DNA of 64,000 nt from Rhabditoides inermis (taxonomy: Eukaryota > Nematoda > Chromadorea > Rhabditida > Rhabditidae), in NCBI GenBank assembly GCA_963966185.1, contig CAWZYM010000253.1:1004001-1068000 (forward strand), written 5' to 3'. The notes under the pieces are model-generated. The model was not told the DNA's origin, did not search any database, and saw only the letters and a program-made list of their open reading frames with translations. Each line of letters begins with the position of its first letter. Positions within the stretch are counted from its first letter, which is position 1. Below, one piece after another: positions 1-12,436 of this stretch. The translations under genes and the position numbers were made by a program.

Positions 1-1150
1 TCAAAGATACAGGGGACTATTTCTGACAATTTCTAATCATTTATGAATGACAAAACGATCATTGAAATGCAAGTTGAACGAATTCTCTACGTGCACATGG
101 CGATCAGAATCGACCCTCTGAGCGCAAAATTTTGAACTCCCGCCACCGTCATTTATGCTCTTGAGCCGCCTGCCTCTCTTCTGTTCGCGTGCTATCTCGC
201 CTATGCGAAAGGTCATTCGCTGCCATCTCGCGCAGTGAGCGGTGTGCCACAGGCAAAAGAGCCGATGAGCGGAGAGGGCAGGGCGAATAGGCCCTGTGTC
301 TTTAAAGGAGAGGTGTACGGAATAATAACACGAAGTTGACATAATCAATGTTGATTTGGTGATTAAAATGAATCAAAAAAATTATTTAATATAAAAGTAA
401 TATGAAATGAAATGGCTACTTGAAAATCAGGCAATCGGCGCTTCCTTCGCGATGAGGTATAAACTTGGCACGAGTTTCCATAAAGAATTCAGATACAAGC
501 TTGGCCCCGCCACGGACCTAGAGACTTTTGTAGAAATCGTTTTGACGTGAGACGTTTGGACGTGAAACATCCTGTATCTTTGAAAACAGAAAAAAACACT
601 GCACAGAAAAAATAACAACTCAAGAGTGGGATACAGAAAACATCATTCATATTATTTCATATACATACCTGTACATGTGTGATATGTTCCTTTGGGACCG
701 ATTTTTAGCTTAATTATCCATTACTTTTTTTTATAGTTGTACATATTCCATTACTCGCGTTGCATGATTAATTGTTTCAGAAATGAGTAGTAGAGAAAAT
801 GAAAGGAAAATATTGAGAAAGGAAGGAGAAAACAGACGAAAATAAAATAGCGAAGCATATTGGGCGACACGCCATTTACAAACTACAGTATGTAGGCTGC
901 AGTCAGAATTTTCAAAAACGTTAAAAAAAAATGTAAACATGGCTCAGAACCACTTTCACGAATTCATTTTCGAACTGTTATTCGCAAAAGCCCTAATCAT
1001 TGGCGAAAACCGAACTCGAGTCGGGACGGATGGCCCACATTTTACAACGTTAATTTTCTCTGTTTGAGAACAAGGCTCATAACAATGATGTTTGTTTGAG
1101 AAACAATAATCTATGATCTTGCTTTCGAGAATTTACACTGCAAAAAAATG
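1..1150. other. AT-rich sequence without a recognisable gene
   Basis: Only short ORFs with no recognisable domain or splice-supported structure are present. The stretch around 160-300 is GC-rich and loosely resembles other GC-rich repeat patches in the window (near 10.1 kb and 38.9 kb), so it may be a decayed repeat. Confidence 0.4.
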
Positions 1151-1154
1151 GCAG

Positions 1155-1330
1155 CGGCGAGGATAGAATCACGGACCGTCATTTCCGATTTTCTAACTCA
1201 CTAACCATTCCGCCGCGCCGCTGTTGTTTGACAGGTCGTTTTAAAGGGTAGTCTATTCGGTGCTTGACAAAATCCGCTTCTAAGTGCTATTTTGGAAAAG
1301 TTATGGTCATATTCGGATTCAGCGGAAAAA
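1155..1330 (-). repeat. Partial copy of the 34.9-kb palindromic element
   Basis: This stretch matches, in opposite orientation, the left end of the inverted-repeat element at about 34.86-35.04 kb. Shared words include gtagtctattcggtg (here about 1250) and ttgacaggtc. Similarity runs past the putative terminus, to the 'ggaatcagc' type sequence near 1315. No second arm is visible, so it is a half copy. From 1330 to 2320 I see no gene or clear repeat. Confidence 0.5.
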
Positions 1331-2323
1331 GTTGTGTATGGGTGCTTCATTACATCAAAATCGGCCACCACAAGTGCGTGGGCTGCCCGTGTTAGAAGTA
1401 CTTTTGAAAGATAATATTTTTTGCAGCAAATCGCTGCGTTCTGTGAAAAAAAGCGAAAGTGTTGTCTACTGGTCTCTGTCGCTTGCTCATCAGACATACT
1501 TTTGGTCGTCGAGAGTGCGCCATTACAGCTCACAAGTTTGGCATCAAGATACGCGGTTGAGGTTTATCTTTCTCTTTCTTCTGTGGGCAGTGAAGCTATG
1601 TTGTAAAAGGGAGTGTCCTTTTTCCAGAATAGAGACCGTCTCTTGACGTTGACGTTGTGTATCACGTCAGTTGGATGGGCACTCACAAATGTGTGAAAAT
1701 AACGAATGGTGTGATATGGCTAATGTGTGTTTGTTCGGTATTGAGTTCATTTCAATGATTGTGAGCTAGTCTCTGTCTCCCAGCCAACTTTGAACCCATG
1801 TACGTACGCACAAGATTAAAGAAAAGAGATAACAAGACTACAACAAGACGACAAATATGGTTGTGGGTTTAGGTTCGTTGTTATCCAGTTAGGTTTATGG
1901 CTAATAAATTTCATAGTGTCATGGTTATATAGTTTGTTGATTGTTTCAGAAAGTATTGTTCTTGAACTGAAATATGCAGATTTCGTTGATTTACGTGACG
2001 TTTTTGCTATTGGTACGACGCTGTTTGTATCATGCGTATGCTACACTCTTAAAGGCAAGGCGCTATCTCAGTGTTATGAAAATCACCGACTTTGTACGAA
2101 GGTTTTAAAAAAAAAACCCAGACATAATTTTCCGCTGGCAAACAATGTTTTATCCCGTAGTAAACATCGACGAAATTGGGTCTGGCTATGACTTTATTTA
2201 ACAATAAGTACGCAACTACTTTATTCCAGATACAAAGCTCAGCTTCCATACATAGATAAAAACTATCCACAAACTACAAAATTCATGAATCCATTTTGAC
2301 CATACTTATATTTTTTTTATACA

Positions 2324-3630
2324 TTGTTCAGAAAAAGGGGGGTAGAAATTGTCAACACTCACGTCCACGTCGTGCCCCCCGGGAGTCTGTTTGCCTGTGC
2401 ACACAGACTGCTAAGTTCAAGTGTTGACTACTTTCGAGTCAAGGAATTGTCACCCTTTGACAATACGACAGGCATTATGCCCAACATACCGACTATGCGA
2501 TCATCGCAAAGAACCAGGACCCGCTACATGTCCTACAATGTCCGTTCTGCCAGAAGTTTTGCAGACCGGAGCCTGCTCTCGGAGGAGCTCGAGCGGCACG
2601 GAGTGGACGTGGCGATGCTGCAAGAGACCCGAATCGACCGGACGTGCTGCGATTCCTTGCGGTACAAGTACTACAGCGCACTGCTCACTTCCAGGGCGGT
2701 GTGCGGGGTGACTGTGGCCATCTCCACCTCCGCCAACGTCAACGTGCTCGCCATCAATCCTCTCTCGCCCCGACTCATCTACGTGGATGCAGAAGTACGA
2801 GGAAAAAAGACCCGCATCGTGTCGGCGCATGCGCCAACCGAGGATGCCGAGGAGGTGGAGAAGGACAAGTTCTTCGACGAGCTGGCCAAGAATGTTAGAT
2901 CGGCCGACAAGTCAGAGCTTGTCCTCGGACTTGACTCTAACAGCCGCGTAGCTGCCGACGCCAGCCCAGCATTGGGCAGGTGGAGGCGTGCTGCCGTCTG
3001 CACAAGCGACAACGGTCAGCGGATAGTGGATCTGCTGGAGAGTTACGACCTTATCGTCGCGTCGGCCTGGAAGCGCAATCGTCCCTGGCAGCGCGCAACC
3101 TGGAGGAAGAACTGTATCGGGAGGCCACACCAGATCGACTACCTGCTCGTCAAGAAGAGCCAGGCCGGCGACGTCCTCTCCAGCAAGAGCCTGCCGGACT
3201 TCGAATACGACTCGGATCACATCCCCGTGGTTCTTGTCGTGAGTGGATCCGGAACGCGCCGTCGCTCGTTCTACCAGAAGAGACCGCCCCGAATCGACTC
3301 TCGCCTGCTTATCGCGGGTGGTGACGTGCGCGCGGACTACCGAGAGATAGTGGAAAAGAACCTGCAGGAGAGGCAGAAGAAAGGAGAGACAGATGCTGAC
3401 TCGTGGACGGCTGCAGTTCAGCAGGCAGCCAAGGAGGCGATCCCAACTCTGAAGGTGGAGAAGAAGCACGATGGAGCGTCAGTAAAGGAATCCTTGTGCT
3501 ACGCGAGCATGCTGCTGGCAAAACAGAGATAAAAGCTGAAGGCCTACCGTCAACTCAAGGGAAGCTGCGTGCGCGGTGTGGGCCGGTCACTTCGACCGCC
3601 TACTCAACCAGCACAAAACACAATGTAATG
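2324..3630 (+). pseudogene. RTE-type LINE, endonuclease half, internally deleted
   Basis: The open frame 2324-3532 encodes an apurinic-type endonuclease (exonuclease-endonuclease-phosphatase fold). Visible landmarks are MSYNVRSA near the start of the domain, MLQETRID (metal-binding E), LGLDSNSR (the catalytic D/N strand) and DSDHIPVVL (the C-terminal D-H pair). The frame stops at 3532. Sequence after the stop still resembles the linker of the related copy at 23.6-26.3 kb (KAYRQLK), then jumps to the part reading WAGHFDRLLNQ in that copy, so the central linker is deleted and the reverse transcriptase is absent. About 180 bp of 5' sequence before the domain may be element leader. It cannot retrotranspose on its own. 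Confidence 0.85.
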
Positions 3631-4082
3631 TAATGTTTATCGTAATCGACTAGGATAGGTATACACGGGAGCAATAAATAACGAAGATGCAAATGCAACA
3701 ATGTACAGTACATGCTACCGTAATATTTGGGTGGATAGATGCTGCTGCCGTGGGAGACAGACCGCAGTAGAGTGACCGCACCCGCGCCCCTGATGCCTAC
3801 CCCGGCACCGCCCCCAGAGTGGAGTGGCTACCACATAGTGGAGTAGTGCCGCTAACTGTAATTGAGGAAGACGCGCAGCATTGCGCGGTAAAGTGCAGTC
3901 AGTATACTAGTTCGCTGTATATGATTTCAGAACATTTTTCATGAGATAGTTCGTCAGATTTGTTTTGAATATTTTGGAATTGTCTTCACAAACGATGGAA
4001 GTTGGTAACTGATTCCAAACAGTGCAAACTCTGTGAGATAGGAAAGATTGTTCGAGAGCAGTGGTTGATTTTGAGAAGATTT

Positions 4083-6705
4083 TCAGTCCATTTCCTCTAC
4101 TCCTTGACTGAATTGTAGATTCTTTCGAGTACAATACAATCGGATTGTCTTCTTTGTCCACCCAAACTTGACCATACACTTGTGTGCAGTACAAACATCT
4201 TTGATTGTTCTGCGCAATGAAAGAGGTTTGAGATCAAGTTCTTTCAGTCTTTGATCATACTCAAGATTCGGACAAAAACGTTTTGTAAACTTTCTTTGAA
4301 TTTTCTCAACTGGATCCCAGTAAGTTTTCTTTATATCAATGAGGCACTCAGTATTGTATTCCAAAATAGGTAAAACCTTAGCATTAAAGAGCGTCATAAA
4401 GCCTTTCTTGTTAAAACTGAAGGCTCTGAACATATTATTCATAATTGCACCTGCCTTACGAGCTTGCTGTAGTAAGTGAATTCGAGGTTTAAGATCACTT
4501 GATATTTCAACTCCAAGATCTCGGATATGGTCTTTTTGTTGCAGCTGTATTCCGCCAATAGAATAACACGAATTATGGCGTTTTTGTCTTCCAGTATTCG
4601 TACACAATACAGCGCACTTGCCAATTGAAATTTTTAATTGCCGATTAGAGAACCAATCAAAAGCTGAGTTCATATCAGTTTGAAGCTTTGTTAAATAGTC
4701 TGGAATACTTCTACTTATATAAAATTTAGTATCATCTGCATACATCAGTGTTTTTGAGTGTTGTATGCATTTTTCCAGATCATTCAGGTAAATGTTGAAA
4801 AGAAGAGGCCCCAGGACTGATCCTTGAGGCACTCCGCTTCCCACTATTGTTGGTTGGGAGACAGATTCATTCACTCTCACCATTTGATGTCGACCATTTA
4901 GATATACTTTTATCCAATTCACAATTTCTCTACTGATCCCATAAGCACACATGATGTCCAACAATCTACGATGGTTCACTGTATCGAATGCCTTCGCAAT
5001 GTCCAAATATATGACATCTGTTCCTTGCCGGTTTTTGATCAGGTCACTTTGAAACTTTATGAGTTGAGAGGATGTGGATCTATGATCTAAGAAACCATGC
5101 TGATTTGATGAAATAATGTGATTTTGCCACATGTATTTTCTTATATCATGTGTAACAATCGTTTCAAATAATCTGCAAGATGTACATGTGAGTGCAATGG
5201 GGCGATAGTTTGTCGGATTACATGGATCACCAGACTTGAACACCGCTGTTACAATAGATGTTTTCCACACCTTCGGCAATGTGCAAGTCTGTATACTTCT
5301 CGTGAATGTAATTGATAGCGGAAGAGCGAGCACGACAGCTAATTTATGAAGGGCAATACTAGGAATGGAGTCCACACCATAAGAAAGTTTGTTTTTGACT
5401 TTTAATAAAAATCTGTATACATTCACAGGACTGAAGTCAATGCTATTCATACTAGATCCAAGAACCACATCGGGAAAAAATAAATGGTTTGTTGTCATCC
5501 ACTGTGAATACAGATTTGAAATGATTGTTGAGAAGCTCTGCTCGTTGCGAATCATCTACTACAAGTTCGCCTTGCTGATTTCTTAGAGCACCTAGCTGTT
5601 TTCTACTCAGTGTTTTTGCAGATACATATTTCCAAAATTTATTTAAATCGAAACTATTCAAAATTCCGAACTCTTTCTTTCTAATAACCATGTGAAGTTC
5701 GTGCTTGTACTTAGATTCAGCTATCTTATATGCATCTCTGTCTGCCTGCATTTTTGATACCTTATATCGAGTATATAATTTACGTGATTTATCACGTAAT
5801 TTGGTAATATAACGAGGCCATTTTTGCTTAGCTTGTTTGATTGTTGGTGTCCACTTGTTCAAACAATCAGTAACAATTTTAGAAAAGTGAGTGTACATCG
5901 TATCAATATCTGTACAATTTGTCAACTCAATGTCCCAATCAACATGAGCTAATTCTGCCTCAATAGCAGTATAGTCACTTAATCTGTATGATTTGAATGA
6001 CTTATCTTTATGATAGTTTTGATTAGTGATACGAAATTCAAGTTCACAAGTAACTAATAAGTGATCAGAAACAGGTGTATCAACTTCGACATTGAATATC
6101 ATACTTTTCTCAGACGTAAATAGGAGATCTAACGTGTTACCATTTGTGTGAGTGGGATGGTGAACGTGTTGTGTAAGACCAGAGAGAGCAACAAATTCCA
6201 AGAATTCCTTGCTCATTGGTCTCACTGCGTCCATAATACCCCAATCCACATCTGGCATATTGAAATCGCCCGCTATCACATACTGACAAGAAAGATTCAA
6301 ACCATCTATATATTGTTGAAACTCATGTGTGAATGTGGGATCGTTAGCAATACTTCCTTTTCTGTATACACCAAAAATACATAGTGAAATTCCTGAATTA
6401 TTTGTGATTTTGACAGATATAGCTTCGAATTTTATATTGGAATATGGTCTTCCGATTTGGGAAGGAGATAGAGAATCTGATACAAAAATACCTACTCCAC
6501 CACCACCACCTTGAGGTCTGCTAGCAGAAAAAAACGTGTAATTTGGAATACTGATCAAGGCACCTGATGATAACCAAGTTTCTGTTATAACTAACACACT
6601 ATTAGTTTGAAGCGACAAATAGTGATTACAAAACAGTAATGACTGGGTGTTCAAACTTCTTATATTTGCTAGCGAAAGTTTAGTATACTGACTGCACGAA
6701 GACAT
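4083..6705 (-). pseudogene. LINE ORF2: endonuclease plus reverse transcriptase, frameshifted
   Basis: The N-terminal frame (6705-5452) begins MSSCSQYTKLS and encodes an AP-like endonuclease: NIRSL, VLVITETWLS (catalytic E), AGDFNMPDVDW (D/N) and TPVSDHLLVTCEL (SDH). The RT follows in a second frame (5555-4083), with FDTVNHR, GVPQGSVLGPLLFN and the catalytic YADDTKF. The two frames overlap at 5555-5452 and rejoin across a single-base difference at a run of T near 5475. A C-terminal piece lies in a third frame (4194-3907; WNQLPTSI is the usual LINE 'WNxLP' tail motif). Apart from these breaks the protein looks full length. Confidence 0.85.
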
Positions 6706-6707
6706 TA
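6703..6707 (-). promoter_or_regulatory. TAATG stop/start overlap between LINE ORF1 and ORF2
   Basis: On the minus strand the ORF1 stop TAA (complement of 6705-6707) shares its last A with the ORF2 ATG (complement of 6703-6705). Overlaps of this form are known from other non-LTR retrotransposons, where ORF2 is translated by termination-reinitiation. That mechanism here is inferred from the overlap alone. Confidence 0.6.
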
Positions 6708-7584
6708 CTGCGCATTACCGGTCACGTCAACCCCAACTACAGTACCTCCAACAGGGGCAGTTCCGGGGGAAGAAGTCGGCGGCGCTGCGCGAACCTTCCT
6801 CTCCAAGATCATCATGTCCCTCACGACAAACATCATGTATCCGGCCCTGCAATTCAAATTATATACATACAAACTGTCGAAGCTGCGAATCTCTCTCACG
6901 CTCCAGGGCTGTCAGGTCCCGGCGCACGTAGCGACCGAGACCCGCCCCTCCAATCGTCCGGCGAACCGTCTCAGCGTCGTCGTTGCTGCGGCAGAGGACC
7001 TTGATGGGGCGGCGGGGCTGGGTCGAGGCGGGCGGGTGGCGGTAGGCTTTGATCACCATGTCGGGGTCTTCTCCTCGTCCAGACAGTGCGGCCTTCACAG
7101 CATCAGTCAATGTTGTTTCGTCTTCGTTTTCTTCATCGTCCTTTCCAACTATCACACATCGACGGTCTTTCTCCTCCTTTTCCCGATCTTCTTTGCACTT
7201 TCCAGAGCGAACGTAGATGTCGTATCGGGGATTGGGCGGTGTTTCTTTGGCGAGCGAGTACAGCTCGCGCAGGGTGTTGGCAGCGAGCATGGCGGGCGGG
7301 CGTCCGTACGGGGCAGCAGTGGTCGTTGCGGCGGGGCGGCTGGTGAGAGGCGGAAAGTCGTTGTCGTTGTGTCTCCAGGATCCATTCGGCTTGTCGGTCT
7401 CGTGCTTGCGGATGAGAGAGGCGTAGTCGGCGATCAGTCGTTCGTGTTTGGCATTCAGAGACATGTAGGCGGTCATCAGCTGGTTATGGGCGTCCAGCAG
7501 CTTTGCGTGGTCTCCTTGTGTCACGTACCCAGTGGAATCGGGCGGCGGGGAATCGGCGGTCATTTGAGGCAGGCGGCCGGTCAC
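6705..7584 (-). pseudogene. LINE ORF1 (gag-like), one frameshift
   Basis: The first 241 codons (7584-6859) start MTGRLPQMTADS. They contain a heptad-rich segment of about 45 residues (LLDAHNQLMTAYMSLN...) that could form a coiled coil, then a basic region rich in Arg with single-stranded-nucleic-acid-binding character. No CCHC zinc knuckle is seen. Near 6880 the frame shifts, and the C-terminal part continues in another frame to a TAA at 6705-6707. ORF1 proteins of this type bind element RNA and form the RNP. The stop overlaps the ORF2 start (see the TAATG site). Confidence 0.7.
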
Positions 7585-7599
7585 GACAGGAGAAAGGAA

Positions 7600-8423
7600 T
7601 GGAATGACAAACGCGGATTTCTTTTACCCAAGTGAAGAATGTAGGTTTTAGAGGTTGAAATGGTGAGTCTCCACTTGCGCGACCAATTGTTAACCGCATC
7701 TACTGCAGCCTGAAAGGCGGAGTGCGCCGACACATCAGACGGGTCAAACGAGAAATAGACCTTGAGGTCATCCGCAAACACCACGCAGTGCATACCAGTT
7801 GAAAGTGTGTCGTTTATGTTAAACACTATGTCGTTTATATAGATGTTAAACAAGAGAGAGCCAAGGGGCACACCCTGAGGCACACCACAGTTCACTTGCC
7901 TGGGGGCAGACAGTGAATCTCCAATAAGAACGTGAGTCGTCCGGTCACACAAAAAGCTTTTGATCCAAGAGAGAGCATTGCCACGGATACCAATAGAGTG
8001 AAGTTTGTCAAAAAGCATAGAGTGATTTATGGTATCGAATGCCTTCTTGTAATCAACATAGAGACAATCAACTACTTTTCCGTCAGTGAGGTCGCGCGCC
8101 CAGTGAGAGTGACACTGCACGAGTTGTGCTGCGGTGGACCGACCTTTACGGAATCCGTACTGGTGACGCGAAAGGAGACAAATGTGTTTCAAGAATTCAG
8201 TGATCTGAGAGACAACAATTCGTTTCAAAACCTTACTGATGGTAGAGGTGAGAGTGATGGGTCTATAGTTAGACACGTCATGGGTAGGACCGCTCTTATG
8301 AATCGGCTTGATGTAACCCAGACGCCATATATCTGGAACTGCGAAACGCATTTCGTTCAAAAAATTTTTCAGAATAGGAAATAAAAAAATGTTGATTATC
8401 ATTTTCGAATAATCATGTTTCAT
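7600..8423 (-). pseudogene. Second LINE reverse transcriptase fragment, interrupted by the neighbouring LINE
   Basis: 280 codons of RT read on the minus strand: YRPITLTSTISKVLKR (fingers), QYGFRKGRSTAAQL, VDYKKAFDTINH (metal-binding D), CGVPQGVPLGSLLFNIYIND and the catalytic FADDLKVYF. The frame ends in the thumb region just after LGKRNPRL, where the sequence passes into the 5' end of the LINE at 3907-7605. The endonuclease is not found upstream (8423-8580 has no matching frame). It belongs to a different LINE family from its neighbour. Confidence 0.85.
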
Positions 8424-8580
8424 GAGTAGTAGCAGAGAGGTTTTTGTGTTACAAAACTATTCGGAGGCTCTCACAATTGGAAAAATGGAGACGATTTTAT
8501 GCAATCAATGGTGTTTGAAATATTTGATGTATTGAAAGACGAGTATTCATGAATTGGAGAAATCTGACCTACAATGAACT

Positions 8581-11539
8581 TCAAGAGTGCCTTTTCGAAA
8601 CAGTCAGAAAAATGACAGAATTCTTTCGAGGTTTGCATCGAAACGCTGCGACGATGACTTTGTGTAGACTTCGTGTACGGATGAGGACAATGAAAAAGTT
8701 TATGATGACCTGAAACATGAAATAAGAGTTGTACGAAACCGATAAACTAACTCGTAGTACAAAAGTGATAATGTACAAAGACGGATTTTTTTCAAAGAGT
8801 GGTATATCGAGACAATAACACATATCGGGAATGAAGTTGAAGGTGACAGAAGTGAGAATAGTGAGACCTGCAGTTTTTTGTTGTTTTGTTGTTCGTACAG
8901 TAAATCAGAAATGCGCCGAAATGCGCTAGAACCTCACCATGAGTCATCGCTTATTGAATTTTAAATATGCTATGTACTTATCAGTACCTTAAGTAAGCCC
9001 CACATTCATGCTCGTCCTATTTGTACCCCACGTAAGCCATTTTTTTCATAATCGAGCAATTTTTTTTTTCTGAAAGAAGTTATGAACGATCGCGCGCGCG
9101 TTGCCACCAGGTCCTTCTTTCCGTTGGTCCTATAATATTATTCTGGGAGATAGTTTGCCAGATTACGGTAGAAAATCGATCTACCCTCTAGTCGCATTCG
9201 ATCTACCTTCTAGTCGTGAGGAGACTCAAGCGCGCGCTTTCAAACGATAGTATCGATCAAAGAAGCCGGCATGCGAATCAAAGAGGCCGCGCGACACTCG
9301 ACCATTTGCTCGCGCTGTCTGACCTCTCTCGCTCGCAACTGAGTTTCGCCAACTGACCCCGGCTGGCAATAACAGAAACTATCCTCCATGCGAAGACTAT
9401 ATCGCCGTTTGCACTGCGGCGGCGGCGGCGAAAGTCAGACGGCGAGAGTGCGCGAGAGTCGCAGAGTGCAGAACACAGAGGCAATCAGTAATGGCGCGCG
9501 CAAATATACATTTGTGAAAACACATTTCTATGAAACTTAACAAAATCACATACATTATCTATTTAAAGTATCAGCGTAAAGAGTCACTGCTTGTGTCTAC
9601 CCAGTCTCAGTGGAAATGGAAAGTAGTTTTTGCATGTGATTTTGTTGAAGTGGGTAGACACAAGCAGTGATTCTGTATGCTAGTATTGCTAGTATTTTTT
9701 ATAGTGCACATCAGTTATCGCGCAAGAGAACACAGGTGAGAACTCATACGCCTGCGAGTGAAGAAAGTGATACGACTGTCTCTGCGAGTGACTAGCAGAG
9801 TATTGTTTTTTCATCTAATTATCTAGATTTTCTTATGTGTTGGTATGTTACTGCAATTCACTGTGAGAATAAGAGAGAATCGGAGGATTAGCATTTATGG
9901 TTTCGGCGATAATATTATTGTTTCGGGGGTTTCGTCACGCTTGTATTCAGTCCGTATAAAAGGCCAATAGGCCGACCCAATAAACAGTGTTCTACCAAGA
10001 CTTTGTCTCTGTGACTTCAATACAACGACAAGAGATTGGTCGATAAACGCTCGACTGAAATCGAAGATACAGATCCTATTCAATTTTCCATGCCCGCTCA
10101 TCCGCAGTTCGCCGATGGCATGTGTGAAAGAGTGCGAGAGAGCACGTGAAGAGAAGAGAGCGCAGAGTGGCGGGAATCAGGAAGTATGCGTTCAGAGCGG
10201 TCTGTTGCTCGTTTTTGATCACCGCGCGCACGTATGTGAAAGTTTCGTTCAACCTGTGTTTGAATAACCGTTTCGTGACGCAAAACAATTCAAAATCGGC
10301 AGAAATAGGCCCGTGTACTTTTTAGTTTTATTTTTAGCCAAAAACGTGTCGTTTTACTGGAAGCGGCGAGATTCAGAGCTTCTGTTTCTAAGACTGTTCC
10401 GTGCAGTACTGTTTTTTTCCAGAGCCAACTCGTGGTTTTCACGGAATTTTCAGAATTTCTGTGGTTGTGTATGCGAGAAGGAGGGGAAAACTTTGGTAGT
10501 GAATAAACAACTTTTTTTTGTTTTTTTATGTAACGACACCAAAATGATAAATCTAATTTTGTTCTAGTAACTATCATATCATACTTTATTTCCATTTCAA
10601 GACGTACCTATTGTTTTTGTGAAATACATGAAGGGTTTTCCAAGTTTCTTTGATCGTTTTTGTGAGTTCTAAAAACAAACAGTATGGAAAAGTCTAGTAG
10701 TAGTACTAAGAGACTGAGACCTTGTAAAAAAGTGTTGTACTGATGTATAGTAAACAACTTATAAAAACGCAGCACATATTACATATGACTTTGTAGTTAG
10801 TGAACTCCTGAAACGTGAAGTGACTTTGTATACTTTGACATGTTACTTACTGGAACATCTACAGTCATAAGCAAACAATATGAGTCCACCAAACTTGTTT
10901 GAAAATACAATACGTAAGTGTTCACTGCAGTAGTTGTCAAACTCACTGCGATAGGCACTGAAAACAATTGTTCTATCAGAACAAGTATATAATCAAACCT
11001 GTGATAAGAACTGCAGTTATTTTCTTACTGTGAGCAATGTATTTGAATGGAAACAGTACGGCGCAAAACCTGAATCAAGTTGATTTACTTTAAGATTGAA
11101 ACAAAATACCTATCCAGAGATATTACCATTACAGCGAAAGAATCAAGTTGCCAAGAAATTTCTGTGAGAAAAAAGTAGCCTTGAAAAGCACAGTCTTTTC
11201 GTGAGACGTATTTCACTGCTTAAAGTATACAACATTTCACAAACACAAACACGTGTGTTTCTCTTACGTTCTTCAAATCTCAACAGTCTGTCAAGACCTG
11301 ACCAAAATGTGCTCATACCTACCAAACAGTCGACAAATATTGCGAATGTCATCATGACTAATCCTTTCTGAAAACAGTTTGTTCATGACATAATGATTGA
11401 GTGAACTAACCGTTTTGCTTCGCGAAAAAAGAATAAGTAGAGAGGCGGTAAGCACAACCATAATCGCCCCACCGAATGTATAACACAATACAATCTTGCG
11501 CATAGAAGACGGCCAGTATTCCAGATCCATTGCCAACAA
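8581..11539 (-). CDS. Nematode 7TM chemoreceptor gene A (multi-exon)
   Basis: The model begins with ATG at 11539 (MLAMDLEYWPSSMRK, TM1 with LTASLLILF). Next is a TM2 exon near 11355-11240 (MMTFAIFVDCLVG), then a TM3 exon near 11220-11110 ending VISLDR, which joins FCAVLFPFKY in the next exon (about 11060-11000) to give the DRF...P..Y motif. TM4/5 lies near 10970-10850 (AVSLTTTAVNTYVLYF) and an intracellular-loop exon at about 10677-10617 (NSQKRSKKLGK). A long intron of about 1.75 kb follows. The last coding parts are at 8866-8581: TM6 ILTSVTFNFIPD, a 42-nt intron starting after VLR, then TM7 VIINFFIVLIRTRSL. Splice phases agree at the joins checked. The family is probably within the Srg superfamily (Srv/Srsx-like), not resolved. 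A closely similar paralog lies at 35992-38498. It should act as a membrane odorant or pheromone receptor in sensory neurons. Confidence 0.7.
9120..9475. repeat. Dispersed repeat, copy 1 (second copy 17217-17490)
   Basis: About 300 bp here matches 17217-17490 closely in the same orientation. Shared words include ccctctagtcgcattcga, aagaagccggcatgcgaatc and gccaactgaccccggctggc. It sits in the long intron of chemoreceptor gene A. No coding potential or clear termini are seen. Confidence 0.8.
9535..9690. repeat. Short interleaved inverted repeats
   Basis: Two inverted pairs interleave. The sequence tcactgcttgtgtctaccca (about 9584-9603) recurs inverted near 9652-9672, and aacaaaatcaca near 9539 recurs inverted near 9635. 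The order A-B-A'-B' is not a single simple hairpin. It lies in the intron of gene A. Confidence 0.6.
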
Positions 11540-11559
11540 CTTATTTCTAAAACCGTGGT

Positions 11560-11735
11560 TTCTTTCCTATATAACCTGTGGTTTTAAATAGAAGGGAACT
11601 AACCTATGATCTGAAAGTAATGTAACCTGTGATTCAAACTAAGAGTATATTAACCTGTAATTGAAACTGAAAGTAATAAAACCTGTGTTTGAAACTGAAA
11701 GTAATACAACCTGTGATAAAAACGCAAATTCTTGT
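11560..11735. repeat. Degenerate ~33-bp minisatellite
   Basis: About five imperfect units share the pattern GAAACTGAAAGTAATA followed by AACCTGTGATT. The same unit appears on the other strand near 44330-44420 and 44815-44935. It lies directly upstream of the start of gene A. From 11735 to 12430 I see no gene. Confidence 0.65.
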
Positions 11736-12436
11736 TACCAATCAGTCTGTTCAGACAACCGGAACTGAAAAGCACAAGGTGATGGTTAATTTGTTCTCTC
11801 ATTTTGTTAATCAGCGAACCGTGATTACATCAACATCATTTGTGATACAAATAATGGGAATGAATCAATGCGTTTTCTCTTTAAGTTGGAACTCATATTG
11901 GCTTCTATGATGGCTTGTTACTTTGACCGTTATAAAATTGAGAAAAATTTGTTTCAAACAAACTGTAAAAATGATAAATTTTATTCTTCGCAACTTCAAC
12001 CACAAGTACTTGATAAATTTCATTAAACTAGATTTGTTTCTAGTTTTCTACCAACGACCATTACGCTCAAACTGAATTGACACCCTCTGCGCGCTACATA
12101 CCCTCACCGTTAACCAATTCGCTGACACCTGCCAAATAATAGTCATTCACACACATTCAAAAATCGAATGACAATAAAAGCGGTCTTTACACGCGTGCTC
12201 TCGCTCCCAGAGTTGAAAAGACTTCATTGTACTTTTTCTCGTGTTTTGGTTTGTTTTTTTTTTGGTACGAAGAAGTTAATCACGTAGTGTTTCTTTTTTG
12301 ACCAACAAACAAGAAAGGAAAGTGGAGGAGAAAAAATACTCGCAAGTTATAATCGCTAGCAAAATTATCACTACTGGTCACTAGGCAAACTTTCTAGTGT
12401 ACAGTCCATTTTTAATGCAGCGAGATTACAAAGGTC

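Larger units (their letters stand above)
3907..7605 (-). mobile_element. CR1/jockey-like non-LTR retrotransposon, near full length with frameshifts
   Basis: Read on the minus strand, the element has an ORF1 (about 7584-6705), an endonuclease plus reverse transcriptase ORF2 (6705 to about 3907) and no LTRs. Three frame breaks are visible: near 6880 in ORF1, near 5475 at a homopolymer A/T run in ORF2, and near 4170 in the C-terminal part of ORF2. Its 5' edge abuts a different LINE RT at about 7600, which suggests nested insertion. The clade (CR1, L2 or jockey) is inferred from architecture only. Confidence 0.85.

Noticed and set aside
2501..3521. Several ORFs of 70-185 codons overlapping the endonuclease on the other strand and frames
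   Set aside because: They are shadows of the RTE endonuclease frame. Similar shadows occur across 23.7-26.3 kb and 6.8-7.6 kb.
3891..6697. A 17-bp inverted match (tagtatactgactgcac) near both ends of LINE ORF2
   Set aside because: One such match is not far from chance expectation in 64 kb on both strands, and the surrounding sequence is not similar.
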